64,000 nucleotides of DNA from Malachius bipustulatus. Taxonomy: Eukaryota; Arthropoda; Insecta; Coleoptera; Melyridae. The stretch covers positions 65,964,186 to 66,028,185 of the forward strand of contig OU342630.1 of the NCBI GenBank assembly GCA_910589415.1, in the 5' to 3' direction. The position numbers and the translations under genes were made by a program. This document shows positions 1 through 10,629 of this stretch, piece after piece; within the stretch, counting starts at the first letter, position 1; every line of letters starts with the position of its first letter. The notes beneath the pieces are model-generated. The model was given only the letters and a program-made list of their open reading frames with translations, did no database searches and had not been told where the DNA came from.

Positions 1-550
1 CCGCGAGATTTGCAATTCTCGAACCCTTTCTAGGAAATAAATCAGGTTGTCTTTACTAGAGCCTGAAAACCTTAGGTTCCACTTATGTACAGGGACACTG
101 TACTTGGTACTAGCTGTTGAGGTAGATGATTACAGGAGGAACGACCGGTTCATTCTCATCCAACTTCAGAAGCCATTCTCCCTCCAACTGGAGTGCTTCT
201 CCATAAGCCTCATCTCTATGAAATTTCTTAGAAGCATCAGCTTCAACATTTAATCTGTTTATTCGAGCGATAACATGATCCACTCGAAAAGGGATACGTC
301 TGCTTGCAAGATCAGTGAACAATCCAGAAGCTTCAGGAATCTTTTTCTTTAAATCTAGCAAAGTTGCTTTGATTTCAGAAAGATCCTTATCAAAATCGTA
401 GGGTGACTCTAACGCTACCGTAGAATCTTCCCTATTAATAAGCGCTCGGAATTGTTTCCTTCGCTTGTCTTGCGTACTTTGAGGTGTTTGGTTCCTCAAC
501 GCAATCTCATAGGTAAGCTCATCGCTGAGCAGGGCTGAAGCGGGGTTCAT
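1..550 (-). pseudogene. Ty3/Gypsy-type gag fragment, frameshifted and cut by the window edge
   Basis: A 146-codon reading frame (ATG at 550, stop at 110) starts MNPASALLSDELTYEI, a leader type common in Gag proteins of insect Ty3/Gypsy elements, followed by a charged, probably helical region. After the stop, another frame on the same strand carries VPVHKWNLRFSG and then FLERVREL down to position 1. These match the conserved start of the Retrotrans_gag capsid domain (K-W-x-[IL]-x-F-x-G ... F-L-E-R-V-x-E-L). The two parts are separated by a single-base frameshift near position 115, so the copy is probably dead. Gag would form the particle shell that packages the element RNA. Protease, reverse transcriptase and integrase would lie left of the window. 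The family call is inference from motifs; I am fairly sure it is a retroelement gag. Confidence 0.72.
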
Positions 551-1500
551 TTTAGAAAAATGTAGGTACTATAATATAATATAGATAGATAAGAATAAAA
601 TTTTTTATTTTATTCTAGAGAGAAGACAGTAGTATTATCAGCACAGGTAGGCAACGTAGCACCTAGTGTACCTGGCCTAAATAAGGAAAGAATGAGCCTG
701 GCCTATATAAAGAAAGAATAAACCTGGCCTACTTGACTTGGCTGTGACGTCGCGTCACCAGTACAAGTGAGAGAGAGAGAGATTTAAATTCAAAAGAATT
801 CCCTTCGTTTTAAAACGAAAAATAGGTCACGGTATTAAAAAAAAACTAAAATACCGATATAAGATATAATTTCTTAGTAGAGAGAGAGATAAAGGTAATC
901 TAGAGAGATACTAAGATAAGATAAGGCAATATTTAAATATGCATAGGTATGTCGGTAAGTACAGATATTCTCTAGAGTCGGTAAGGTAGGGATCGGAAGA
1001 AGTACATGTCACCATGGCGTATCTTTACACGTAAAGAATTCACTTTCTACGTTAGACGTAAAGAATTGTCGTTGCTTTAGCAGTCTGTCAGCGTATGACA
1101 ATGACAGAGGGACACCAGTTGGAACAGCTGATCGATAATTCAGATATTTCGAATTTAACTTAAAATTCATGAGCGAAGGTATGGGATAATGTTAATGAAG
1201 GAAATGTTTGGATGTAACTTTCAAAGACAGTTTGATCGCAGAGCTCTCTTAAGAGTATCCTCTTTGCACGGAGTCAAACTTCTCCCAAAGCTTACTCGAG
1301 ACCTTCGCGACAGTATTAACAACCACTCCGTAAAGCTCCTTTTGCAAGGTTACCCTTTAGCGGCAGTGTAGCGGTAAGAAGATAAGGTATTTTCGCGTCA
1401 CGACACTATTATTCACCAGCAGTAAAAAAAACACAATAACTAACTAAGACATTCTTAGACTAACATGCGAGTTTTCATGCAAATAAAATAAAAGGATAAG
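551..1500. other. Upstream region of the gag fragment, possible leader or LTR
   Basis: This stretch lies directly 5' of the gag start on the - strand, so a 5' LTR and primer-binding site are expected here. It holds purine-rich AGAGAGAG and GATAAGATAAG runs, the 26-bp tandem repeat at 671-735 and two close copies of a CGTAAAGAATT motif near 1027 and 1058. I could not find a second LTR copy or a clear primer-binding site, so LTR borders are not called. No coding capacity is supported; the 60-codon frame at 1189-1371 has no recognisable features. Confidence 0.35.
671..735. repeat. 26-bp tandem repeat, about 2.5 units
   Basis: Three successive units each begin CCTGGCCTA, at 671, 697 and 723. The first two units are full length and differ by a few bases; the third is partial. 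The repeat lies about 120 bp upstream of the gag start codon. Confidence 0.85.
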
Positions 1501-2290
1501 ATAACTGTACGATACATCTGAACAAAATAATTTATGACGTTTATATCAATTTTCCATTTATAATGGGAACTAGGAAGAGATCAAGTGCTTTTATTTAATT
1601 AAGGTAGTTTCTAATCCAAAGTTTGAGGGTGAATTCGATTTCCGCCGGGGAAATGCCAATTGCAGCGTGAGCAAAATAATTGATTATTATCAGGGAATGT
1701 CGAAAGTAGCAGTAACGAGAGCTTGCAGTGCAAGCGAAGGGCAAAATGTTGTTTCGGCAAAACGATAATACTGCAAAAGAAACTTTCACGACGAATTTCT
1801 CTGAAGACAATGAAGTTGAATAACATGAAAAATGAATCAAATACTATCAGAGTGCTAGTTATTCTGCTGCTTTAATTATTTAAAAGGGTACACCCTATAT
1901 ATAGGTATCTAAGGTAGGTTAGGGATGCCAAAGAGTTCTTCAGTTCTTATTAACTCGATTTGCTCGAGTTCTTATTTTTATTGTGCTACCTAAACTCTAT
2001 GAAGAACTAATAAAAAGTAGATTTAGGGTTATAAAGATGTTAATGTGATTTTCAAAGAATAAGTTAAAATGGACAGATGTTTAATGAGCAAATTATGGTT
2101 TACATTTCCTGTTTAATTTAAAATCAAATAATTATCCTGTCTTATTTTAAAAGCTTTAAAATTGATATAAATATGTTTAAACAATCAGTTTGTTTAAAAA
2201 TAAAGGATCCTTTACTTTGCACAGCTGTGTACAAAAGAATAAGATACTTCCGATATCATTTATATCGGGAAAGATAAAGTTCGTGAGTGG
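1501..2290. other. AT-rich DNA with no recognised gene
   Basis: Two overlapping - strand frames of 71-81 codons at 1595-1840 have no recognisable motif and are probably chance. No inverted repeat, RNA gene or splice-bounded exon stands out. Confidence 0.4.
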
Positions 2291-3400
2291 TAATTAATTA
2301 ATTTACTAAGTTAGCACTGATCTTCTAGTCCTTCCTCGTCATGATCGGTGAGATAAAATAAAAGACAACACTTACAGTTTCCGGGATGAAGCTGATTGAG
2401 GTAAAAACTGTCTTTATTTTGACAAAAAAAAGGATATTAATAACTCCTGGACTTTGCTAGGGGTGGTGCTCAATCAGGCATTGAAGTCTCCAGAGAAAGC
2501 AGCAGGTGCAGAGACGACGCCCTGATGAGACTCCTAGGATTGAACAACCAAAACAGCACTAGTACCGGGAAATGTTCTGCTATCGTTGAAGATCACCAAA
2601 ACGTTGATTTATTTCACCATGGATAAGTGAAAACGATGCAAGGATCAATTAGATAGTTGAAGAACAGAAATGGGCCACGCTCCCTTTGTTTCCTAGTCCA
2701 AGATGGCTCCTCGGTCACGATAGACAATAAATCCGGATATTAGTAGATACCGGAGAAAGTAAGGTATTTACCAAAGGGAAAGGTAAAGATAAAGGTATAA
2801 GGTAAAGTTAAGATAAAATTCCCAAAGCTAAAAATAAGTAATAATCAAATTAGAGCTTCTCTTCAAAAATATCTGTAATGGCGACTTACCCTGAACAACA
2901 GGCTTCGATGGGAACGATCAAGAGAATCAACTTTCTTGATGGACAGATAAAAAGGAAGTGAATTCAGTTCCGTGAACTCGAGAGGAAGTCCGCCTTCGGT
3001 TGGTGAAAGGAGAAATGTCACGGGCAGATACTGAAATCTGATTGACAGTTGACAACTTATTTGGTTCCTGAAAGGAACTCAGGATCGGACTGAAACGACA
3101 ACTTATTTGGTTCCTGAAAAGAACTCAAAATCCTAGTGAAACGAAACGTGCAATGCCATCTAGCAGTGAATTATCCAGACAGTACCAGCGCCAGAATATG
3201 GTGTGGGTAGTCAGTTCAAAGATGCGATCTATATTATAGGGAGTTGTAGGGAACTGTAATTTTACAATTCTCTTTAAAACGAGGGAAGCTTTGCAAAGAG
3301 GACAACAGGTGACGTATTCACGTTACAGCTATCTGAAAGTAACAGTTATTTTAGAACCTTCGTTACTCCCTAATTCGATTCTCCCATCTCTAGTCCTAGC
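2291..3400 (-). other. Unassigned region of more balanced composition, possible LTR or untranslated exon
   Basis: Base composition is less AT-rich than the flanks. On the - strand there is an AATAAA at about 2418, a splice-donor-like CAG/GGTAAGT near 2890, and a 46-bp tandem duplication further upstream at 3051-3142. The frames are closed by stops, so it is not coding. An old LTR linked to the gag at the left edge, or an untranslated exon, would both fit; nothing decides between them. Confidence 0.25.
3051..3142. repeat. 46-bp tandem duplication
   Basis: Two adjacent 46-bp units begin GACAACTTATTTGGTTCC at 3051 and 3097 and differ at about six positions. Each unit contains the short palindrome GGTTCCTGAAAGGAACT or a one-base variant of it, so each arm could form a hairpin. 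Confidence 0.9.
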
Positions 3401-4587
3401 TCAATGAAATAGATGTAAAATAAAGTTTCTGATAATCGCCATTATTGATTTGAGTTCTTAAAAAAAAATGCTAATACATTTATTAATCAAGAAATTTATT
3501 TTCATTAGACGAAGAAAATAATTACTGATGTTTGGTTGTAATATGTATTTATATTGTTCAAATCAATAAATGCGCTCACGTTGCCCACTTTTGTCCTTAT
3601 CGAGATATCGAGTGACATAGTAGTGAAAGTATTCCCATTCCTGGCAGGTAAAATTTTGGTCAATAGTTTTCCCGAAGCTTACAGTTTTCACCAAGACTTT
3701 TTTGCAGAATAGCATGGTTTCAAATATCATGCAGGCCAGTTCCAAGAGTTACAGAACAAGGATTTGTTGGTTTGAACGCTTCTGAAACAGCCGATCTACC
3801 TAGTAAAAGATATCTGTGATGATCTCCTTATCAATCGTAATACTCATACCGTAACCAGCCAGATTTTGCAAGCTTAAATGTGATTTTTTTAAGCGTCCGC
3901 TGGTTGCATTTTTTTTTTCTAGGCACTAGTTTATAGTTTTTTTTTTAGCAAAGTCCAAGGTGATTACATGAAGTCAAAATAGTGTGTGGGATAAAATAAT
4001 TTACTTGAAGAAGATTTATACAAAATGCTTTAATAGGAAGTATATCTAGGATATATCTACATATTAACATCTCCTTTATAGTTTTGAAAAACCATGATTA
4101 TTGGAGCTGTACCTGATATTTGCGTGAGTTCGGTGTTTTGAGAGCTGGAAACGGAGGCGCCTTGGAAGACCTCCTCCTGACCACAGGAAATGACTAGAAG
4201 GTCCATTAGTCAGGGGCTCTATCCGAAGACAGTTAATTAAAATATATTAAATTAATGACATTAAGTTGCGCGATTAGTACTTAACAGTACCTTGTACCTC
4301 AGCAAAGACCTTCGTCATTCTTTCTAGGTCCGCTTGCTGCCTTTTAATTATTATAAAAAGCTCATCATCACGGAGCAATGGAAAGGAGTTTCGACTGTGC
4401 TGTATATCTACCACAAATTTATTAAATTGAACCGATTCTGACTCATCAATTAAATAAATATTGAATTCCATGGCAGTTTGGCTGAATTTACTTATTAAAA
4501 TCCGCAGTTTTATTACGTACATATAAACATAATTACGTGTACATATACGATTTATAGGAGACGTATATTTTATACATCGGTTTATTA
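3401..4587. other. AT-rich DNA with no recognised gene
   Basis: No motif-bearing frame, long inverted repeat or RNA gene was seen. The - strand frame at 4274-4699 runs into the neighbouring palindromic element and is explained by it. Confidence 0.4.
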
Positions 4588-4589
4588 TA

Positions 4590-5330
4590 CAGTGCTTCCC
4601 AAAAGTAACGGATAAATTCGATAAAACGGAGAGGGCTGTTTTTTTGAAAAAATAAAAAAACAGGTCGATTTTGTTTTTGAGTTGTTCAACTTTTGACATA
4701 ATATTTGGGTATACAGGGTGATGCGCGAAAAAGTGGTGACGTCATCGGCATTTTTTTAAATGGCAACCCTTATTTTTTATTCCATTTTTTGATACTTAAT
4801 TTAATTGCCAGTATGGTAATGTAATCAATTTGTAACCTTAAATAAGGAAATTTCTGAGAAACAGCTTGTGAGTCGAAATTATGCACTTATTACTGATGTG
4901 AAAATCGGAACATTAACGATAAAAATAAAAAAATATCAAATAAAAATTACTGTTTCCATGGTAATTTTATAAGATCTGTCTATTAAATTAAGTCTATCAA
5001 ATTGAATCTGTTAAATTAAATTAAATTAAATCTATTAAATCTGTCGAAATTAAGTTATTTTCTCCGAAATTTCCTTTATAAACGTTACAAAATGATTACA
5101 TTACCGTATTGGCAATTGGATGAAGTATCAAAAAATTTTATAAAAAATAAGAGTTGCCATTTAAAAAAATGCCGATGACGTCACCACTTTTTCGTGCATC
5201 ACCCTGTATACCCAAATATTATGTCAAAAGTTGAACAACTCAAAAACAAAATCGACCTGTTTTTTTATTTTTTCAAAAAAACAGCCCTCTCCGTTTTATC
5301 GAATTTATCCGTTACTTTTGGGAAGCACTG
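4590..5330. mobile_element. Palindromic TA-flanked element (Tc1/mariner-type MITE)
   Basis: The ends are perfect inverted copies: CAGTGCTTCCCAAAAG at the left and its complement at the right, each next to a TA dinucleotide (4588-4589 and 5331-5332), the target duplication typical of the IS630/Tc1/mariner superfamily. The inverted arms extend more than 200 bp inward with few differences, so the element could fold into one long hairpin. Each arm contains an internal TATACAGGGTGATG followed by GTGACGTCAT. There is no transposase. The apparent peptides on opposite strands at 4274-4699 and 5194-5376 share their starting residues only because the DNA is palindromic. Confidence 0.88.
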
Positions 5331-5479
5331 TATATGTACCTATATATTTATGTATCATTGCAATAAAATATTATAATAAATGACAATGCCCTTTTGCATA
5401 TTTCCACATAGGCTAACCCCATCACGTATGGCAATTACAACAGTTATTATCCAGTTTTAGTGGTGAAATATCACCGTAC

Positions 5480-5585
5480 ACGCATTATCTGCACCCCCAA
5501 GGGGCGGCGTGGGGTAGCTACCCCAATTCCCCGCCCTACCTGCATGTTAAGCACGCGTCCGTTGAGCCAACTCTGCAAAAGGTTA
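5480..5585 (-). repeat. Possible tRNA-derived SINE remnant
   Basis: On the - strand the segment reads GTTGGCTCAACGGA, which resembles a pol III A box and D arm, then CGTGCTTAACATGCAGG, a stem with a seven-base loop as in an anticodon arm (AAC in the anticodon place). Further on, GGGAATTGGGG stands where a B box would be, but it is a poor match and the acceptor stem does not pair. If real this is a decayed tRNA-like repeat head, not a working tRNA. Confidence 0.25.
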
Positions 5586-6404
5586 CATTATTACATTCCG
5601 CCAGAGGAGTTCTGCCAACCGTGTTGCCGAATTTCAGGAATCACAATTATAGATTTTCTAATCATTGTTAACTTTAGTGTTTATTGATTAAAATTCTATA
5701 AAAATTGACGGAAAAAGTTCAGGAGAGCTCTTTTATAGCCAGTGTAATAATTGTTTTTTTTTTTCTGAAAGGTCACGCCAATTACATTATATTTTTTAAA
5801 TATAAACGTGTATTTTAATTATTATTAAATTCTAATTAATTTTTTCATTTAAAAAAATATTAATTACCATTAAATTTGTAATGTAAAGAATGTTTATTTT
5901 TTGCTTTGTTTGTTAAATGTATTATTTTACACAAACTCCTTTTGAACTTTCAAACCTGTAGATTTACATTACAAGGACGATGCAGCTTTTTGTTGTAATA
6001 AAAAAAACTTTTTACTACCCACCGACAAAAGTTTATTCAATTACATATTGTGAGTATGTTCGTTAACAGAGATTTTCGGGGCAGGTAATTTTTTTAAAGA
6101 TAATTTTTTAGCGATAAATAATTCAAAATCTGTGAAAGTTACAATAGGTAGAGAATCAAATTAGGAAACAAATTTTTACTTCACTAACGTGATATTTTCT
6201 CACCACTTAAACATTGAAGAAAATTTTTTAATTAATTCTTTTATAAATGTAAGTACTCTTACAAAAAAAGAAACAGCGTTCTGAAGCAAAATTGTGTGAT
6301 GTCAGACATTATTTTTGATATTTAATTTATAAAAAGGGCACTCTAAGATCCAAAGAATATCAAAAACAATCCTAGATTAATGTTTCCTTATGATATTTGA
6401 ATAA

Positions 6405-6465
6405 ATTATAAAATAAATAAATAAATGAATGAATAATTGAATAAATAAAAAATGAATAGATAGTA
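6405..6465. repeat. AAATAAATG-type simple repeat
   Basis: A run of AATA, AATG and ATAA units forms an imperfect tetranucleotide microsatellite. It is also what makes the low-complexity - strand frame at 6406-6591. Confidence 0.7.
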
Positions 6466-7843
6466 ACTCCTATTATTGAAAATCCACGATGCAAACAACA
6501 AAACAATTCCTGGAATTGTTGTAAATGGAAGTAAAATGTAATTCCTTGAAATAGATAATATTTTGATAAAGTCTAGAACAAAGTATTTCAATTATCAAAA
6601 ATATTAAAATGGCTTTAGTCAGATCCATCTAGCTCCGCTGTTTTTTACAAAATAATAGAAAGACCTTCAGATAATTAGATAAAACATTAAATAAATTGTC
6701 ACTTGATTAATTATTTCAGTTCTTGCAGTTTAGTTAAAACAACTCATGAATCTTCAAAGTTAGATACTGGAGATAGGTTCTTCTTGTTAGTGGATTTTCA
6801 AGGTGATTATTTCGTCCTTTTGAAAAAGTCCTTTGCAAGGCATAACAATAAGAGCTTTAGTTATAGTTCAGTGACGTCATTGCATATTAAATCCATTTCA
6901 AATTAAAATGATGCAATAAGTGAACTTGTAGTGGTACGGTAAGTAGTTGTTTCTCGATTAACAGGAAGTCAGGCGAATAGCTCGAAAGTTGATCTGCTAT
7001 AAATGACGGCATTCACAAGATATTAGCATTGATTTAAAGATTTTGAAAATAGCATGGAGCGTCTGATGTTGAAAATAGAAAAACTTAGGAAGTTGATATT
7101 AATCTGGTGATCACTAACAGGAAACACTTTCTATTAACTGACCGGATTAGTAAGTTATTTATTGCAGATAATATAGGTACTTAGATAATCGCGTCGACAA
7201 ACAACTATGGCGCAGGTGATTCATTCCGATGCGTGGTTCAGACGACAACCACAAGTTTATTATTATTATTATTTTTATTTTTTTATTTAAGAAAAGGAAT
7301 GGTGTCTCGACTGCAAAGGTCATTGACACCTACATAGCATATAATTTAGGTAGTGTTTAAAAACAGTTTATTAATTAATCGAAGAAAGCGCAAGTTCTTC
7401 GCAGCTTCTTTAATAGCAGCAATAGCTATAGGCATAGGTAGATATTTAGATATTTATAGTGAGATAATAATAAGTGTGCTTTTCTACATCTTTATTGCCG
7501 ACTGGCGAGGTCTCCGCCCGTCTAAGGGCTTCTCACTTTCTAGCCTCCGAATCGTAGCCATCACGCCAATCCGCGGAGGCTTACGTCATTTTGCCTGGAT
7601 TCTATTGTTTGAAAATTTCAATTCACCTACGCGCAACACTTCCTTGTCACTTCTGACCTCCACGCATACACTCACCTACGCCTAAGATTGTCCCTTCGCG
7701 TTAACTAAGGTATGTGAGTCTTCACACCATATTTTTGTAAAAAGGTTGTGGAGGCTTTTTACTTTGGGAACATTTCTTGTCGCCTTTTAATAATGCAAGA
7801 TATTCGTAAAGATACTTTAATCCTTTAAATACGTTACAAAATA

Positions 7844-8273
7844 CTGGGTGTCTTTTAGAAAACCGTCCACCCTGAATAACTCCGCTGGTGTTTGTTTTTA
7901 GGAAAATACTGAGACAGGTCAATTTTTGTTTCTCGGGGGACACCTTTCGACACCTTGACGTACAAACCTCTAATCCTAGCAGCCCCAGTCTCAAGAATAT
8001 AAAATGAAAATGGTTGATCCTTCATTTGACAGGTGATCTGATCCTCTAGACGACTGTATAATAATTATTGTTTTTAGGTTTGCGTCGATTTTTTTTAGTA
8101 CAAATTAATTAATTTGTGAGTTTCTAAGAGGGAGTCGGAGTTGGTGTTTTGTTTTGAGAAAAATATTAACACAGGTCAATTTTTGGTTTCTCGCGGAGAC
8201 CTATTCTCACCAAATTCAAAACAAAACACCAACGGAGTTATTAAGGGTGGATAATTTTCCAACAGACACCCAG
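7844..8273. mobile_element. 430-bp TA-flanked MITE with CTGGGTGTC ends
   Basis: The left end CTGGGTGTCTTTTAG and the right end, read in reverse, CTGGGTGTCTGTTGG are inverted copies flanked by TA (7842-7843 and 8274-8275). Similarity continues inward through AATAACTCCGCTGGTG and GACAGGTCAATTTTTG-like segments, giving arms of over 100 bp. It has no coding capacity. The TA duplication suggests Tc1/mariner-type mobilisation. Confidence 0.82.
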
Positions 8274-8275
8274 TA

Positions 8276-9905
8276 AAATAATTATATAAGAAGAATATTC
8301 AAAAGGAATTCCATCATGATTTGACAACATTGTTCCGCCTTCCAATGGCAATCCCTCCCTTTGGCGTCGCGTATTAGTTTGGGGTTGCTCGCTTCAGGAA
8401 TTTTTATACGGGCGCGCCTAATAAATATCACATGCAGAGCCGCTGCTAGAGTGATATGGAATTTCCAGATTCGTCTGATTAAAATTTAAATTGTCAACCG
8501 AGCCGGTTCGGGAAGAAAAATACTACACCAACCTCTCAAAGGAGGTCAGGAGATGGTAACGAAAGAGGCTTTTATTAAGAGCGCTATAGTTGCTCTCCAT
8601 CTCGTTATTACTTGCGAATTTCTTTCTGCTTAATAAAACATCGTCGAAAAATGTATAGGAAGAATTCGAATGGAAATTCTTATATGTAAATGAAGGTATT
8701 TGTATTGTATAAGATAAGTAAAGAGATCGTGGGATTCTTTATTTTTTTCACATGAATACCATCTGAAAACATGAAGAAAAATACACTGATTATTTTTTCA
8801 TGGAGGATTGGGTGCTTCACAAAATATGTGTTCATGAATAATTATTATATTTTAATTTTTACATCATTTTGACACAATCAAAAAAATTGGTTAGAGAAAC
8901 ACATTTTCCAGAATTAGCACTTACTAGCTGTATGCTGCTTAAATATTGAAATAATATGTATAACAATAATTACTCTGAAATAATGAAGAATTATTACCTT
9001 GAGATGTATTATTTTCTGACGGTATTTTTAATTAAATAATGTTGATGAAGCCCCAATAGAAATTGCGGGTAATTGCAATAAAGTATAGCTAACTTAAACA
9101 GAATGGAAATTATATTGGTAAAACATACAATAATAATTATCAGGACTTCTTTGACACCATTCATATAAATGCTCGCAGAGCAGATACATAGGCAAAATTG
9201 CCCTGTACGATTATTCTTAATATTGAACGAACGCCGATGTATAAAAACACAGTACTCGCAGGGTGTACTTAAATATACAGTTCGTGGTCTTGTAAAAGGA
9301 TCTGTCAAAATGATTTCATTGCTACTTAAAACGTATAGGGTAGTGTGACTCAACTGACTCATATAATTTACACACAGAGTTTAGTTCGGGAAATTTATTG
9401 GCTCATTAGGAGGAAGTGATATTTACCCTTGAGGGGAATTAAATCAAATTAAATGAAATTTAAAATCCCATTTACCTAAAATGCGGGATGCATAATGAAC
9501 GTGGTCGTCGATCGATGGGCAAGTTTAGTTTTATTTTAAACAGGATCAAACACCTTTTTTTGCAAAACCTGATCAGAGTTATAATTTTAACATGTTCTTT
9601 ATATTAATTAATTCATACATTCTCTTATTTATCATTTCCAGCATTTATCTACGACATAGCAAGGTAGAATAAAAAAAACAACACTTTCCTATTTAATTTT
9701 TTTAAGTCTTCTAATTGAGGTGTTTTTCTGTGGCAGCTTATTAGGTATAAACCTAATCCACAAAATGGACATCAATAATAATTATAAGATATTGAATTTC
9801 AACATATGAAATCAAGCGATCTTTACAATACCTTCTAAAATTTAATATTTGTGTTTTGTTTCAAAAGATGTGGCAAAAAATGAAAGGTGTTATCTTCTGA
9901 ACATA
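8276..9905. other. AT-rich DNA with no recognised gene
   Basis: The 117-codon - strand frame at 9009-9362 has no recognised motif and no supporting splice or polyadenylation context. A slightly more GC-rich patch at 8330-8560 stays unassigned. Confidence 0.4.
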
Positions 9906-9913
9906 CATCTTAT

Positions 9914-10621
9914 CAGTGGCATAGCTACACACCCGCTAACACATTTGGCATAGGGCGGCCCGCTGATGCTGGGGGCCCGATGGCCATTGTGTAAGATAGG
10001 GGAGACTAAAAAAGCTAACTACGGTTATAATATTTTTCCACAAGCGTTTTATTTATTTTATTTTATTTTTTAAAGGAGGGAGCATAGGTCTTAACTACAT
10101 ATTATGTAGGTAAGACCAAGCCACTTCACACCAGTAATTATGGGTTCGAGAACTTGCTCATTACCCAGCTTTAAGTAAGCTACTTATTGACATGAAGTTA
10201 TGATAAATATGACAGAAAGAATATACATATAATGACAACTAGTGTTGTAAAAAGCATCTAGCCCAAGATATTGCGCTCGAGCGAGATCATCTCTAGCTCT
10301 CAAAACTACTAACGCTGGACGCTTGTAAATTTGTGGAGAAACGTCAAAAGTAATTTTAATTCAGATTTGAGTGGAGTTTGTCATGTTTGAATATGAATAT
10401 TTTAAATTTTTTTTATTTTCAAAATTTTCCAAAAACATCGGACCCCCTGACGCAGTGATATAGGTACTCAGTAGTGGACCTCCCAGTTGTTCACATAACG
10501 GATTTCATATTTACAACACCCTCATGTTTACAGATTTCAACGAGCCACTGCTGTGTAATACGTAAGAAGGACCCTTTGTCAAATGTTGCAGGGGAGTCCA
10601 AAATTTATAGTAACGCCACTG
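9914..10621. mobile_element. Non-autonomous hAT-type element with perfect 8-bp target duplication
   Basis: The left end reads CAGTGGCATAGCTA and the right end, in reverse complement, CAGTGGCGTTACTA. CAGTGGCGTA-like ends are typical of hAT elements. The eight bases CATCTTAT are repeated exactly on both sides (9906-9913 and 10622-10629), the duplication length expected of a hAT transposase. The 708-bp interior has no transposase; the 100-codon frame at 10474-10776 crosses the right end and is not a real gene. The short inverted repeats and long unique interior suggest a deletion derivative of a larger element. Confidence 0.88.
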
Positions 10622-10629
10622 CATCTTAT

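Larger units (their letters stand above)
5333..7841. other. AT-rich spacer with no supported gene
   Basis: It contains a possible decayed tRNA-like segment (5480-5585), an AAATAAATG-type simple repeat (6405-6465) and a short more GC-rich patch at about 7500-7690. The 110-codon frame at 7353-7685 covers that patch, but its residues are low in information and match no family I know. No other feature is supported. Confidence 0.4.

Noticed and set aside
2291..3400. 5' LTR of the gag element
   Set aside because: Suggestive polyadenylation and splice-like words, but no matching second copy, no clear TG...CA borders and no primer-binding site, so it is listed only as unassigned.
4274..5376. Two small proteins starting with the same residues (MSKVEQLKNKIDLFF...) on opposite strands
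   Set aside because: They are the two mirror arms of a palindromic MITE read on opposite strands, so the identity is a product of the DNA symmetry.
7353..7685. 110-codon + strand frame, one of the longer ones outside the retrotransposon
   Set aside because: No recognisable motif, start context or splice sites; residues follow base composition. Kept only as part of an unassigned interval.
9009..9362. 117-codon - strand frame
   Set aside because: Low-information hydrophobic content typical of AT-rich DNA, with no family resemblance.
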